From NCBI RefSeq assembly GCF_001653335.1, contig NZ_CP015079.1:2604001-2668000 (forward strand): a stretch of 64,000 nucleotides of DNA. The letters are read 5' to 3'. Below are positions 16,018 through 27,292 of the stretch, piece by piece. Source of the DNA: Nocardioides dokdonensis FR1436 (lineage in GTDB: Bacteria > Actinomycetota > Actinomycetes > Propionibacteriales > Nocardioidaceae). A program made the position numbers and the translations under genes. The notes under the pieces are model-generated. The model did no database searches and had not been told where the DNA came from. It saw only the letters and a program-made list of their open reading frames with translations. Position 1 is the stretch's first letter, and the number at the start of each line of letters is the position of its first letter.

Positions 16018-19000
16018 TTGTACCTGAAGAGCCTGACCCTGAAGGGGTTCAAGTCCTTCGCGTCCTCGACGACCCTCCAGCTCGAGCCGGGGATCACCTG
16101 CATCGTGGGGCCCAACGGCTCGGGCAAGTCGAACGTGGTCGACGCGCTGGCCTGGGTGATGGGCGAGGCCAGCGCCAAGAGCCTGCGCGGCGGCAAGATG
16201 GACGACGTCATCTTCGCCGGCACGTCCGGGCGCCCGCCGCTGGGGCGCGCCGAGGTGATCCTGAGCATCGACAACACCGACGGTGCGCTGCCGATCGAGT
16301 ACGCCGAGGTGACGATCAGCCGCACCATGTTCCGCTCCGGGGGCTCGGAGTACGCCATCAACGGACAGACCTGCCGGCTGCTCGACGTCCAGGAGCTGCT
16401 CAGCGACTCCGGCATCGGTCGCGAGATGCACGTCATCGTCGGTCAGGGCCAGCTCGACCAGATCCTGCACGCGACCCCCGAGGACCGCCGCGGCTTCATC
16501 GAGGAGGCCGCCGGCGTCCTGAAGCACCGCAAGCGCAAGGAGAAGGCGCTGCGCAAGCTCGACTCGACCGAGGGCAACCTGACCCGGTTGAACGACCTGC
16601 TCAGCGAGATCCGCCGCCAGCTCAAGCCGCTGGGCCGTCAGGCCGAGGTGGCCCGTCGCGCCGCGACCGTGCAGGCCGACGTCCGCGACGCGCGGGCCCG
16701 GCTGTTGGCCGACGACCTGCTGACCGCACGCACCGCGCTGGCCCAGGAGATGGCCGACGAGTCGGTGCTGGTGAAGCGGCGCGAGGAGGTCGAGGCCGCC
16801 ATGACGCAGGCGCGCGAGGCCGAGGCCGCCCTCGAGGCCGCCCTGCGCGAGGACCTGCCGGTGCTCGCCGCGGCCCAGGACACCTGGTACGCCCTCTCCG
16901 GCCTGCGCGAACGCCTGCGGGGCACCCAGTCCCTGGCGGCGGAGCGGGTCCGCAACGCCGCGGCGAGCACCGAGGTCGAGACGGCGAGCGGGCGCGACCC
17001 CGCGGACCTCGAGGCCGAGGCCGCCCGGGTGCGCGAGCAGGAGCAGCGCACCGCCGCCGACGTGGACACCCGCCGGACCGCGCTGGAGCAGGCCGTGACC
17101 GCCCGCAAGGCCGCCGAGGACGCCGCCAGCGAGGAGGAGCGCCGCATCGTCGCCCTCCAGCGCGCCGCCGCCGACCGGCGCGAGGGCCTGGCGCGCCTGC
17201 ACGGCCAGGTCAACGCCCTGAGGTCGCGCGCCGCCGCGGCCGACGAGGAGGTCGGCCGGTTGCGGCACAGCCGCGAGGAGGCGCTGGCACGAGCCCAGCA
17301 GGCGCAGAAGGCCTTCACCGCGCTCGAGACGGAGGTCGCGGGCCTCGACGCGGGCGAGGAGGGCCTCGACGCCGAGCACGAGCAGGCCGTCGAGGCGCTC
17401 GACGAGATCGAGGGCCAGCTGGCGCAGGTGCGGGAGCAGGCCCAGGCCGCCGACCGCGACCGGCACACGCTCGCCGCCCGCAAGGACGCGCTGGAGATGG
17501 GGCTGAACCGCAAGGACGGCGCCGGTGCTCTCCTGGGCGCCACCGACGTCACCGGGCTGCTCGGCTCGGTCGCCGCGCTCGTCTCGGTGCGACCGGGCTA
17601 CGAGGCCGCGGTCGCGGCGGCCCTGGGCCCGCACGCCGACGCCGTCGCCGCCGAGGGCGCCGGGGCCGCGCTCGGCGCCGTGGACCACCTCAAGGCGGGC
17701 GACCTCGGGCGCGCCGGGCTCCTGCTCGGCGACGGCCCCGAGGTGCCGGGACCCCGGACCTGGCCCGCCCTGCCCGACGCGGCGGCGTACGTCGTCGACG
17801 TGCTGGAGTGCCCCGCACCGCTGCGTCCCGCCCTGACGCGGCTGCTGGACCGGGTCGCCGTCGTGGAGGACCTCGACGCCGCGCGGTCCCTGGTCGGGCT
17901 CGACCCGACGCTGGGCGCGGTCACCCGCGACGGCGACGTCGTGGGCGCCCACCTGGTGGCCGGCGGCTCCAGCGCCCAGCCCAGCCTGATCGAGGTGCAG
18001 GCCGCCGCCGACGAGGCCGCCGCATCCCTGGCCGAGGCGGTGGCCGCCAGCGAGCGCGCCGGCTTCGAGATCTCGCGGCTCGAGGCCCGCCGCCACGACG
18101 CCCAGCAGCGCGTCGACGTGGCGCTGGCCCGGCTGCACGAGTCGGACGCCACCCTGGCCGCAGTGGCCGAGGAGCTCGGCCAGCACGGGTCCCAGGCCCG
18201 CTCGGCCCGCGCCGAGGCCGACCGCGTCGAGCAGGCCATCGCCAAGGCCGAGCAGGCCCGGGTCGACGCCGTGGCCGGGCTCGCCGACCTCGAGAGCCGC
18301 CTCGAACGAGCCGAGGAGGCCCCCGAGGAGGAGCCGGACACCACCGGACGTGAGCGGCTGACCGAGACGGCCCGCGAGGCCCGGCAGAGCGAGATGGACG
18401 CCCGGCTCGCGCTGCGCACCGCGGAGGAGCGGGCCCGCGCCATCCACGGGCGCGCCGACTCCCTGCTGCGGGCCGCGGCCAAGGAGCGCGAGCAGCGGGC
18501 CAGGGCCGCCGAGCGGCGCGAGCGGCTGCTGCGCGAGGGCCGGGCCGCCGAGGCCGTCGGCGCTGCCGTCACCTGGGCGCTGACCCGCCTGGAGGTCTCG
18601 GTGCACCAGGCCGCCGACGCGCGCGCCGCGGTCGAGGAGGCCCGACGCGAGCGCGAGGAGAAGCTGCGCGAGGCCCGCGGGCTGCTGCGCGACCTGGCCC
18701 GCGAGCACGAGGAGCTCGTGGGCTCGGTGCACCGCGACGAGATGGCGCGCGCCCAGCAGCGGATGCGCATCGAACAGCTCGAGGAGCGCGCGCTCGACGA
18801 GCTCGGGATCGAGCCCGACGGACTGGTCGCCGACTACGGCCCCGACCAGCCGGTGCCCCAGGCGCCGGCGGACGACGCCCCGGACGACGCCCCGACCAGC
18901 GTGCCCTTCGTGCGCGAGCAGCAGGTCAAGCGGCTCAAGGCCGCCGAGCGGGCCCTGGCGATGCTCGGCAAGGTCAACCCGTTGGCGCTCGAGGAGTTCT

Positions 19001-19572
19001 CGGCCATGGAGGAGCGGCACAAGTTCCTCACCGAGCAGCTCGAGGACCTGCGCCGCACGCGCAAGGACCTCCTCGACATCGTGCGCTCCGTCGACGACCG
19101 CGTCGAGCAGGTCTTCCGCGAGGCCTACGCCGACGTCGAGAAGGCCTTCGACGCCACCTTCGCCCGGCTCTTCCCGGGCGGCGAGGGGCGGCTGGTCCTC
19201 ACCGACCCCAGCGACATGCTCACCACCGGCGTCGAGGTCGAGGCGCGCCCGCCGGGCAAGAAGATCAAGCGCCTCTCGCTGCTCTCGGGCGGCGAGCGGT
19301 CGCTGGTCGCGGTGGCCTTCCTGGTGGCGCTCTTCAAGGCCCGGCCCTCGCCGTTCTACATCCTCGACGAGGTCGAGGCGGCGCTCGACGACACCAACCT
19401 GGGCCGGCTGCTGGAGATCTACGAGGAGCTCCGCGAGAGCTCCCAGCTGCTGGTGATCACCCACCAGAAGCGCACCATGGAGGTCGGCGACGCGCTGTAC
19501 GGCGTGACCATGCGCGGCGACGGCGTCTCGACGGTCATCAGCCAGCGACTACGAGAGACGGAGACCGGATGA
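16018..19572 (+). CDS. smc: Chromosome segregation protein SMC
   Basis: The 1184-residue condensin ATPase that compacts and segregates the nucleoid. Its ends form the ATPase head: Walker A GPNGSGKSN at 31-39, signature LSGGERS at 1089-1095 and Walker B FYILDEVEAALDD from about 1113. Two Ala/Glu/Arg-rich coiled-coil arms flank a hinge at about 500-650. The TTG at 16018 is the start because MYLKSLTLKGFKSF is the fixed SMC N-terminus. The stop overlaps the thioesterase start (ATGA). Confidence 0.97.
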   Translation: MYLKSLTLKGFKSFASSTTLQLEPGITCIVGPNGSGKSNVVDALAWVMGEASAKSLRGGKMDDVIFAGTSGRPPLGRAEVILSIDNTDGALPIEYAEVTISRTMFRSGGSEYAINGQTCRLLDVQELLSDSGIGREMHVIVGQGQLDQILHATPEDRRGFIEEAAGVLKHRKRKEKALRKLDSTEGNLTRLNDLLSEIRRQLKPLGRQAEVARRAATVQADVRDARARLLADDLLTARTALAQEMADESVLVKRREEVEAAMTQAREAEAALEAALREDLPVLAAAQDTWYALSGLRERLRGTQSLAAERVRNAAASTEVETASGRDPADLEAEAARVREQEQRTAADVDTRRTALEQAVTARKAAEDAASEEERRIVALQRAAADRREGLARLHGQVNALRSRAAAADEEVGRLRHSREEALARAQQAQKAFTALETEVAGLDAGEEGLDAEHEQAVEALDEIEGQLAQVREQAQAADRDRHTLAARKDALEMGLNRKDGAGALLGATDVTGLLGSVAALVSVRPGYEAAVAAALGPHADAVAAEGAGAALGAVDHLKAGDLGRAGLLLGDGPEVPGPRTWPALPDAAAYVVDVLECPAPLRPALTRLLDRVAVVEDLDAARSLVGLDPTLGAVTRDGDVVGAHLVAGGSSAQPSLIEVQAAADEAAASLAEAVAASERAGFEISRLEARRHDAQQRVDVALARLHESDATLAAVAEELGQHGSQARSARAEADRVEQAIAKAEQARVDAVAGLADLESRLERAEEAPEEEPDTTGRERLTETAREARQSEMDARLALRTAEERARAIHGRADSLLRAAAKEREQRARAAERRERLLREGRAAEAVGAAVTWALTRLEVSVHQAADARAAVEEARREREEKLREARGLLRDLAREHEELVGSVHRDEMARAQQRMRIEQLEERALDELGIEPDGLVADYGPDQPVPQAPADDAPDDAPTSVPFVREQQVKRLKAAERALAMLGKVNPLALEEFSAMEERHKFLTEQLEDLRRTRKDLLDIVRSVDDRVEQVFREAYADVEKAFDATFARLFPGGEGRLVLTDPSDMLTTGVEVEARPPGKKIKRLSLLSGGERSLVAVAFLVALFKARPSPFYILDEVEAALDDTNLGRLLEIYEELRESSQLLVITHQKRTMEVGDALYGVTMRGDGVSTVISQRLRETETG

Positions 19573-20036
19573 GCGAGCGACCCGGCCGGACCGACCGGCC
19601 CACCCGCGGCGACTACGTCGCCTGGCGCACGGTGACCACCCGCTGGCGTGACGACGACGCCTACGGCCACCTCAACAACGCGACCTACTACGAGATGTTC
19701 GACACCGCGGTGAACGCCCACCTCTTCGAGGCCACCGGCACGAACGTGCGGCTGCTGCCGCAGATCGGTGTCGTCGCCGAGACCTCCTGCCGCTACTTCC
19801 GCGAGATCGGCTTCCCCGACCCGGTCGAGACCGGCCTGGTCGTCGACAAGGTCGGCACCTCCTCGATCGTCTACCGGATCGGGCTTTTCCAGGGGGAGAG
19901 CGACGAGGCGGCCGCGGAGGGCCGGTTCGTGCACGTGTACGTCGACAACACCGACCCGGCGCGGTCGGTCACGCCGATGCCCGACGTGATCCGCGCCGCA
20001 GTCGAGCCCCTGCTGCGTGTGCCCGGGAGCGCTTGA
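19569..20036 (+). CDS. Hotdog-fold acyl-CoA thioesterase
   Basis: A 155-residue 4HBT-type hotdog protein with the active-site pattern RDDDAYGHLNNATYYEMFDT. Such enzymes hydrolyse acyl-CoA thioesters; the substrate is not evident. ATG 19569 overlaps the smc stop as ATGA, so it is co-translated with smc, although no functional link is known. Confidence 0.85.
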   Translation: MSERPGRTDRPTRGDYVAWRTVTTRWRDDDAYGHLNNATYYEMFDTAVNAHLFEATGTNVRLLPQIGVVAETSCRYFREIGFPDPVETGLVVDKVGTSSIVYRIGLFQGESDEAAAEGRFVHVYVDNTDPARSVTPMPDVIRAAVEPLLRVPGSA

Positions 20037-20092
20037 CACCGGGGTGTGCCACCGTGGGGGGTTCCTGCTCGCCCCACTTCTCGGAGGACCCC

Positions 20093-20284
20093 GTGCTCTC
20101 GATCGTCGTCGCGATGGTGGTCATCGTGGCCGTGGCCGCCCTGGTCCTCTACTACGTCGCCTACCCGCACCGCGAGGGCAGCGAGGGCGAGGGGACCTGG
20201 CTCGGCCGGGCCCTGGGCCGGGCCCGCGGGTCGATGCGCACGCTCGGTGACCCCGACGACCGGGACGACCCGCCCGCTCGCTGA
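20093..20284 (+). CDS. Small single-span membrane protein
   Basis: A 63-residue protein with one N-terminal membrane helix (VLSIVVAMVVIVAVAALVLY) and a charged tail ending in Asp/Arg-rich DPDDRDDPPAR. GTG 20093 is chosen because GGAGG at about 20083 is correctly spaced. I recognise no family. It sits between the thioesterase and ftsY; a membrane-adaptor role is speculation. Confidence 0.55.
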   Translation: MLSIVVAMVVIVAVAALVLYYVAYPHREGSEGEGTWLGRALGRARGSMRTLGDPDDRDDPPAR

Positions 20285-20315
20285 ACCCGCCCTTCCCGGT
20301 GGTTGGATGAGCGGC

Positions 20316-21488
20316 ATGGATGTCCTCGCCCTCGTGATCCTCGCCATCGCCGTCCTCGGCGTCGCCCTCGTGGGCAGCGTCCTCGGTCTCGTCGTCTCCC
20401 GGCGCCGCAAGCCGGCGCCGCTGCCCGACACCCACACCGACGTCCTCGTCGTCCCGCCGGTCGACCCGGACGCGCCCCCGGTCGAGCTGAGTGCGCCGCC
20501 CGCCACCCTCGAGCCCGAGGCCCCTGCTGAGTCGCTGGCACCCGAGTCGCTGGCCCCCGAGGTCGAGCGCCCGGAGAGCACCGCGTCCCGCCTGGTGCGG
20601 CTGCGTCAGCGGCTGGCCGGCTCGCAGGGTGGGCTGGGCCGCGGTCTGCTCGCGCTGCTCTCCCGGGACCGCCTCGACGAGGACACCTGGGAGGACATCG
20701 AGGACACCCTGCTCACCGCCGACATCGGGGTCGCGCCCACCCAGGAGCTCGTCGACCGCCTGCGTGCGCGGATGCGCGCCGAGGGTGGCGCCGACGCGCG
20801 TGCGGTGCTGCGCGAGGAGCTGTTGACCCTGGTCGACCCGACCATGGACCGCAGCCTGCGCATCAGCGGCGAGGACGGCAACCCCGGCATCGTGCTCGTG
20901 GTCGGCGTCAACGGCGCCGGGAAGACCACCACCGTCGGCAAGATCGCGCGCATCCTCGTGGCCGAGGACCGCAGCGTCGTGCTCGGTGCCGCCGACACCT
21001 TCCGCGCCGCCGCCGTCGAGCAGCTGAGCACCTGGGGCGAGCGCGTGGGCGTCGACACCATCAAGGGCGAGGAGGGGGCCGACCCCGCCAGCGTGGCCTT
21101 CCGGGCCGTGGAGGAGGGCCGCCGCACGGGCGTCGACACCGTCATCGTCGACACCGCGGGCCGGCTGCAGAACAAGCAGGGCCTGATGGACGAGCTCGGC
21201 AAGGTCAAGCGCGTCATCGAGAAGCAGGCGCCGGTCACCGAGGTGCTGCTGGTCCTCGACGCCACCACCGGCCAGAACGGGCTGATCCAGGCCCGGGTCT
21301 TCAGCGAGGCCGTGGCCGTCACCGGGATCGTGCTGACCAAGCTCGACGGCTCTGCCAAGGGCGGCATCGTCGTGGCCGTGCAGCGTGAGCTCGGGGTGCC
21401 CGTCAAGCTCGTCGGCCTCGGCGAGGGCGCCGACGACCTGGCCCCCTTCGACTCAGGTGCCTTCGTCGACGCGCTGCTCGGCGGCTGA
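20316..21488 (+). CDS. ftsY: Signal recognition particle receptor FtsY
   Basis: SRP receptor GTPase that docks ribosome-SRP complexes at the membrane. The 390-residue protein has an N-terminal membrane helix (MDVLALVILAIAVLGVALVG), a Pro/Glu-rich linker, then the NG domain: VVGVNGAGKTTTVGKIA, GAADTFRAAAVEQL, IVDTAGRLQNK and LTKLDGSAKGG. ATG 20316 is favoured because a TTGGAT box lies 7 bases upstream, but ATG 20307 (three extra residues) is possible. Its partner Ffh is encoded about 4 kb downstream. Confidence 0.95.
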   Translation: MDVLALVILAIAVLGVALVGSVLGLVVSRRRKPAPLPDTHTDVLVVPPVDPDAPPVELSAPPATLEPEAPAESLAPESLAPEVERPESTASRLVRLRQRLAGSQGGLGRGLLALLSRDRLDEDTWEDIEDTLLTADIGVAPTQELVDRLRARMRAEGGADARAVLREELLTLVDPTMDRSLRISGEDGNPGIVLVVGVNGAGKTTTVGKIARILVAEDRSVVLGAADTFRAAAVEQLSTWGERVGVDTIKGEEGADPASVAFRAVEEGRRTGVDTVIVDTAGRLQNKQGLMDELGKVKRVIEKQAPVTEVLLVLDATTGQNGLIQARVFSEAVAVTGIVLTKLDGSAKGGIVVAVQRELGVPVKLVGLGEGADDLAPFDSGAFVDALLGG

Positions 21489-21497
21489 GCGGGAGCG

Positions 21498-21566
21498 TTC
21501 ACGCAGACGTAACACCGGCGGCACCTTCGTCGCCGGGGCGTAACACCCACGGCCGCACGTCGAAAC
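21498..21566 (+). promoter_or_regulatory. Candidate GlnR binding region upstream of amtB
   Basis: TTCAC-gcagac-GTAAC at 21498-21513 fits the actinobacterial GlnR box, TnAC, six bases, GnAAC. GGCAC follows six bases later. A second GTAAC at 21540 and a perfect GAAAC at 21562 keep the 11-base periodicity (22 bases apart). The region lies 100-170 bases before amtB, whose family is a classical GlnR target. Confidence 0.5.
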
Positions 21567-21666
21567 ACGGAGCAGCCAAGGTCAGCACCGATGGGGACGC
21601 ACCCCGTGCCCGACACCGCAGTCGGGTGCCGGGGGAGCGTCCTACGGAGTTGATCTTGGAGGTTCT

Positions 21667-23339
<1,673 letters not shown>

Positions 23340-23355
23340 GCGACCCGTGACCGGC

Positions 23356-23394
23356 CCGTGACCCGGCCCACCCGTGCGGTGGGCCGGGTCACGG
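23356..23394 (+). terminator. Hairpin terminator or attenuator after glnK
   Basis: A 17-bp stem (15 bp from GTGACCCGGCCCACC at 23358, extended by CC/GG outside) closes a five-base CGTGC loop. It lies 16 bases after the glnK stop and could limit glnD expression relative to amtB-glnK. Confidence 0.7.
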
Positions 23395-23452
23395 CCGCTT
23401 CCGGCATGATCGAGCCCCCACCCACGCGCTGCGACGACCCCAGGAGACCGAT

Positions 23453-25672
23453 GTGACGGCCACCGAGCGGGAGCAGCGCAGCACCGGGGCCGACGCCCTC
23501 TGCGCGGCGGCGTACGACGAGGTGGGCGGCGCCCGGACCGGCATGGCCCTGGTGGCGGTCGGCGGCTACGGCCGCGGCGAGCTGGCGCCGTACTCCGACC
23601 TCGACGTGGTGCTGGTCCTCGACGAGGGCGTCGAGGCGGGGGAGGTCGCCGAGCGGCTGTGGTACCCGCTGTGGGACTCCGGCACCGCGGTGGACCACTC
23701 GGTGCGCACCCTGCCCGAGATGGTCGCCGCCGCCGACAGCGACCTGCGGGTCGCGCTCGGACTGCTCGACGTGCGCCACCTGGCCGGCGACGCCGACCTC
23801 ACCCTGCGGCTGCGGGGCACGATGCTGGCGCACTGGCGTCGCCACGCCCGGGAGCGGCTGCCGGCGCTGCGCGAGCTGGTGCGGGGTCGGCACGAGCTGG
23901 TCGGCGAGCTCGCGCACCTGTCGGTGCCGGACGTGAAGGAGGCCGAGGGCGGCCTGCGGGACGCGACCGTGCTGAAGGCGCTGGTCACGACCTGGCTCGT
24001 CGACGTGCCGCACACCGAGCTCGAGAACAGCCGGCAGGCGCTGCTCGACGTGCGCGACCTCGTGCAGCAGAGCGCCGGCCGGGCCAGCGACCGCATCCAC
24101 CCCGAGGTGTGGAGCGAGCTCGCGACCGGGCTCGGGCTGGCCGACGCACGCAGTGCCCAGGTGCACGTGCGCACCCTGGGGCGACGCCTGACCCACCTCT
24201 CCCGACTCACCTGGCGCCGCGTGGACGACTACCTCGCCCGGCCGGCCTCGGTGCGTTCGGCCCGACGTCCCGCGCTGTTCCCGATCGCCCAGGGCGTGGC
24301 GCTCTCGGGTCGCGAGATCGTCCTCGACCGCACGGCGCGTCCGGCCGAGGACCCCGTCCTGCTGCTGCGGGCGGCGGCGGCCGCGGCCGAGATGGACGCC
24401 GTGCTCGCGCCCCCGACGGCGGCGCGCCTGGCCCGGGAGGTCGCCGACCTGCCGGATCCGTGGCCCGACGAGGCCCGCCACCTGCTGGTCCGCCTGCTCG
24501 CCTCCGGGCGGGGACTGCTGCCGGTGTGGGAGACGCTCGAGGAGACCGGGGCGCTGCCGCGGCTGCTCCCGGAGTGGGAGCGCATCCGGCTGCTGCCGCA
24601 CGCCTCGGCCATCCACCGCTTCACCGTCGACCGGCACGTGGTCGAGACCTGCATCGAGGCGTCCTCGCTGATCCGGCAGGTGAACCGGCCCGACGTGCTC
24701 ATGGTCGCCGCGCTCCTGCACGACATCGGCAAGGGCAGCCTCACCGAGCACAGCGTGGCCGGCGAGCCGATCGCCCGGGGGATCGCGACCCGGATGGGCT
24801 TCGAGCCGGCCTCGGTCGACCTGGTGGCGACGCTGGTGCGCTGGCACCTGCTGCTCGCCGAGACCGCCACCACCCGCGATCACGACGACCCCGCCACCAT
24901 CGAGCGGGTCGCGTCCCGGGTCGGGTCGACCGAGGCGCTCTCGCTGCTGACGGCGCTGACCGAGGCCGACGCCAAGGCCGCCTCGCCGCAGGCCTGGTCC
25001 AGCTGGCGCGCCGGCCTGGTCCTCGAGCTCTCCCGCCGGGTCCACACCTCCCTGGACACCGGGCGGCCCTTCCCGTCGGCGGTCGACGAGGAGGTCGAGA
25101 TCCCGCGCGCCGTGCGCAACGGCGCGGTCTCGTTCGCCGTCGAGGCCACGCCCGACGGCACCCGGGTCACCGCGATCGCTCCCGACCGGGTCGGGCTGCT
25201 CGCCGACTTCTCCGGCCTCTTCGCCCTGCAGCGCCTCCCCGTCCGCTCCGCCCGTGCGTGGGTGCAGGAGGGCTACAGCGTCTCGTCGTGGGACGTGGCG
25301 GAGAGCGGGCTCGACGTCCCCTTCCTGCGCGAGCGGTACGCCGCCATCGCGGAGGGCCGGGTCGACCCCACCAGCCGCCTGCGGCCCGACCCGCGCGCCC
25401 TGGCGCCCACGGTCGAGGTGCGCGCCGACGCCTCTCTCGCCGCCACCGTGCTCGAGGTCCGCGCCGCCGACCAGCCGGGCGTGGTGCACCGGGTCTGCGC
25501 GGCGCTGGCCCAGCTCGACGTCGCGGTGCGCTCGGCGCACGTGGAGACGCTCGGCCCCCAGGCCGTGGACGTCTTCTACCTGCAGGAGGCCGCGGCCGGG
25601 GTGCTCTCGGACACCCGGGCCTCCGAGGCAGCGCACGCTGTCCGTGCGGCTCTTGCGGGCCAGCCCGGTTAG
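23453..25672 (+). CDS. glnD: PII nucleotidylyltransferase (GlnD)
   Basis: Modifies and demodifies the adjacent PII protein according to glutamine level. The 739 residues contain an NT domain (VGGYGRGELAPYSDLDV, metal Asp49 and Asp51), an HD phosphohydrolase domain (LLHDIGKGS, His423-Asp424) and two C-terminal ACT domains (VTAIAPDRVGLLADFSG; VLEVRAADQPGVVHRV). It is shorter at the N-terminus than the enterobacterial enzyme. GTG 23453 has AGGAG upstream; an overlapping ATG at 23451 is followed at once by a stop in its own frame. Confidence 0.93.
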   Translation: MTATEREQRSTGADALCAAAYDEVGGARTGMALVAVGGYGRGELAPYSDLDVVLVLDEGVEAGEVAERLWYPLWDSGTAVDHSVRTLPEMVAAADSDLRVALGLLDVRHLAGDADLTLRLRGTMLAHWRRHARERLPALRELVRGRHELVGELAHLSVPDVKEAEGGLRDATVLKALVTTWLVDVPHTELENSRQALLDVRDLVQQSAGRASDRIHPEVWSELATGLGLADARSAQVHVRTLGRRLTHLSRLTWRRVDDYLARPASVRSARRPALFPIAQGVALSGREIVLDRTARPAEDPVLLLRAAAAAAEMDAVLAPPTAARLAREVADLPDPWPDEARHLLVRLLASGRGLLPVWETLEETGALPRLLPEWERIRLLPHASAIHRFTVDRHVVETCIEASSLIRQVNRPDVLMVAALLHDIGKGSLTEHSVAGEPIARGIATRMGFEPASVDLVATLVRWHLLLAETATTRDHDDPATIERVASRVGSTEALSLLTALTEADAKAASPQAWSSWRAGLVLELSRRVHTSLDTGRPFPSAVDEEVEIPRAVRNGAVSFAVEATPDGTRVTAIAPDRVGLLADFSGLFALQRLPVRSARAWVQEGYSVSSWDVAESGLDVPFLRERYAAIAEGRVDPTSRLRPDPRALAPTVEVRADASLAATVLEVRAADQPGVVHRVCAALAQLDVAVRSAHVETLGPQAVDVFYLQEAAAGVLSDTRASEAAHAVRAALAGQPG

Positions 25673-25717
25673 GCTGGAGCCAGCTCCGCCCGTTGCCGAC
25701 TCACCTGAGGGACGCCC

Positions 25718-27292
25718 TTGTTCGCCACACTGTCCGACCGGCTCGCCGACACCTTCAAGAACCTCCGGGGGAAGGGTCGCCTGTCCGAGGCCGACATCGA
25801 CGCCACGGCACGCGAGATCCGCATCGCGCTGCTCGAGGCCGACGTCGCCCTGCCGGTCGTCAAGGAGTTCGTCGGCGCGGTCAAGGACCGGGCCCGCGGC
25901 GAGGAGGTCAGCGGTGCGCTGAACCCCGCCCAGCAGATCATCAAGATCGTCAACGAGGAGCTCGTGACGATCCTCGGCGGCGAGACCCGCCGGCTGCGCT
26001 ACGCCAAGACCGGCCCGACGGTCATCATGCTCGCCGGCCTCCAGGGCGCCGGCAAGACCACGCTGGCCGCCAAGCTGGCGCTGTGGCTCAAGGAGCAGGG
26101 CAAGGCCCCCATGCTGGTGGCCGCCGACCTGCAGCGCCCCAACGCCGTCAAGCAGCTCCAGGTCAACGGTGAGCGCGTCGGCGTCACGGTCTTCGCCCCC
26201 GAGCCCGGCAACGGCGTCGGGGACCCCGTGTCGGTGGCCCGCGCCTCGATCGAGCAGGCCAAGCGCACGCTGCACGACGTGGTCATCGTCGACACCGCCG
26301 GCCGCCTCGGCATCGACGCGGAGCTGATGAAGCAGGCCTCCGACATCCGCGACGCGGTCGACCCCGACGAGGTCCTCTTCGTCGTCGACGCGATGATCGG
26401 CCAGGACGCCGTCACGACCGCGCAGTCCTTCCTCGAGGGGGTCGGCTACGACGGCGTCGTGCTCACCAAGCTCGACGGTGACGCCCGCGGTGGTGCGGCA
26501 CTGTCCATCGCCTCGATCACCGGCAAGCCGGTCATGTTCGCCTCCAACGGCGAGAAGATGACCGACTTCGACCTCTTCCACCCCGACCGCATGGCCTCGC
26601 GCATCCTCGACATGGGTGACGTGATGACCCTGATCGAGCAGGCCGAGAAGAGCTTCGACTCCGAGCAGGCCATGAAGGCGGCGCAGAAGCTCAGCGGGCA
26701 GGGCGGCGAGTTCACCCTCGACGACTTCCTCGAGCAGATGCAGCAGGTCCGCAAGCTCGGCTCGATGTCCAAGATCATGGGGATGCTGCCCGGCATGGGG
26801 CAGTTCCGCGAGCAGCTCGAGAACTTCGACGAGCGCGAGATCGACCGGATCCAGGCGATCATCCAGTCGATGACGCCGGCTGAGCGCGCCAACCCCAAGA
26901 TGATCGACGGCTCGCGCCGCGCCCGCATCGCCAAGGGCAGCGGGCGCCAGGTCTCCGACGTCAACCACCTCGTCGACCGGTTCTTCGAGGCGCGCAAGAT
27001 GATGATGCAGATGGCCCGCGGCGGCGGCATCCCAGGGATGCCGGGCATGCCGGGGATGCCGGGCATGGGTGGCGGCAAGCGCGGCAAGGCGAAGGCGCAG
27101 CCGAAGAAGGGCAAGGGCGCGAAGCGCTCGGGCAACCCGGCCAAGGCCGCCCAGGAGGCGCAGGCCGCCAAGGAGAAGGCTGCAGCGGCACCGAGCAACC
27201 CGTTCGGCACACCGGGCGGTGAGCCGGTCGACTACGCGCAGGCAGCAGCCGACCTGGACCTGAGCAACGACTTCTCGAAGTTCCTCAAGTGA
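25718..27292 (+). CDS. ffh: Signal recognition particle protein Ffh
   Basis: The SRP54 GTPase that binds 4.5S RNA and signal peptides. TTG 25718 gives MFATLSDRLADTFKNLRGKG; the NG domain has LAGLQGAGKTTLAAKLA, AADLQRPNAVKQL, VDTAGRLGID and LTKLDGDARGG. The Met-rich M domain follows from about residue 330, with MGMLPGMGQF and an RRARIAKGSG RNA-binding stretch. The tail has four GMP-type repeats and a basic region. The 524-residue length is normal. Confidence 0.97.
   Translation: MFATLSDRLADTFKNLRGKGRLSEADIDATAREIRIALLEADVALPVVKEFVGAVKDRARGEEVSGALNPAQQIIKIVNEELVTILGGETRRLRYAKTGPTVIMLAGLQGAGKTTLAAKLALWLKEQGKAPMLVAADLQRPNAVKQLQVNGERVGVTVFAPEPGNGVGDPVSVARASIEQAKRTLHDVVIVDTAGRLGIDAELMKQASDIRDAVDPDEVLFVVDAMIGQDAVTTAQSFLEGVGYDGVVLTKLDGDARGGAALSIASITGKPVMFASNGEKMTDFDLFHPDRMASRILDMGDVMTLIEQAEKSFDSEQAMKAAQKLSGQGGEFTLDDFLEQMQQVRKLGSMSKIMGMLPGMGQFREQLENFDEREIDRIQAIIQSMTPAERANPKMIDGSRRARIAKGSGRQVSDVNHLVDRFFEARKMMMQMARGGGIPGMPGMPGMPGMGGGKRGKAKAQPKKGKGAKRSGNPAKAAQEAQAAKEKAAAAPSNPFGTPGGEPVDYAQAAADLDLSNDFSKFLK

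Noticed and set aside
15388..19464. A very long open frame antisense to smc and the LVIVD gene
   Set aside because: In high-GC DNA the frame opposite a coding strand is often open. Its product is low-complexity Gly/Val/His/Arg-rich with no domain, while smc is complete with all motifs.
23451..23456. ATG at 23451 as the glnD start
   Set aside because: It is followed immediately by TGA in its own frame; GTG 23453 is in frame with the protein and has AGGAG upstream.
27031..27070. GMP-type repeats and a basic tail in ffh, considered as a repeat element
   Set aside because: Met/Gly-rich repeats at the end of the M domain are normal for actinobacterial Ffh.
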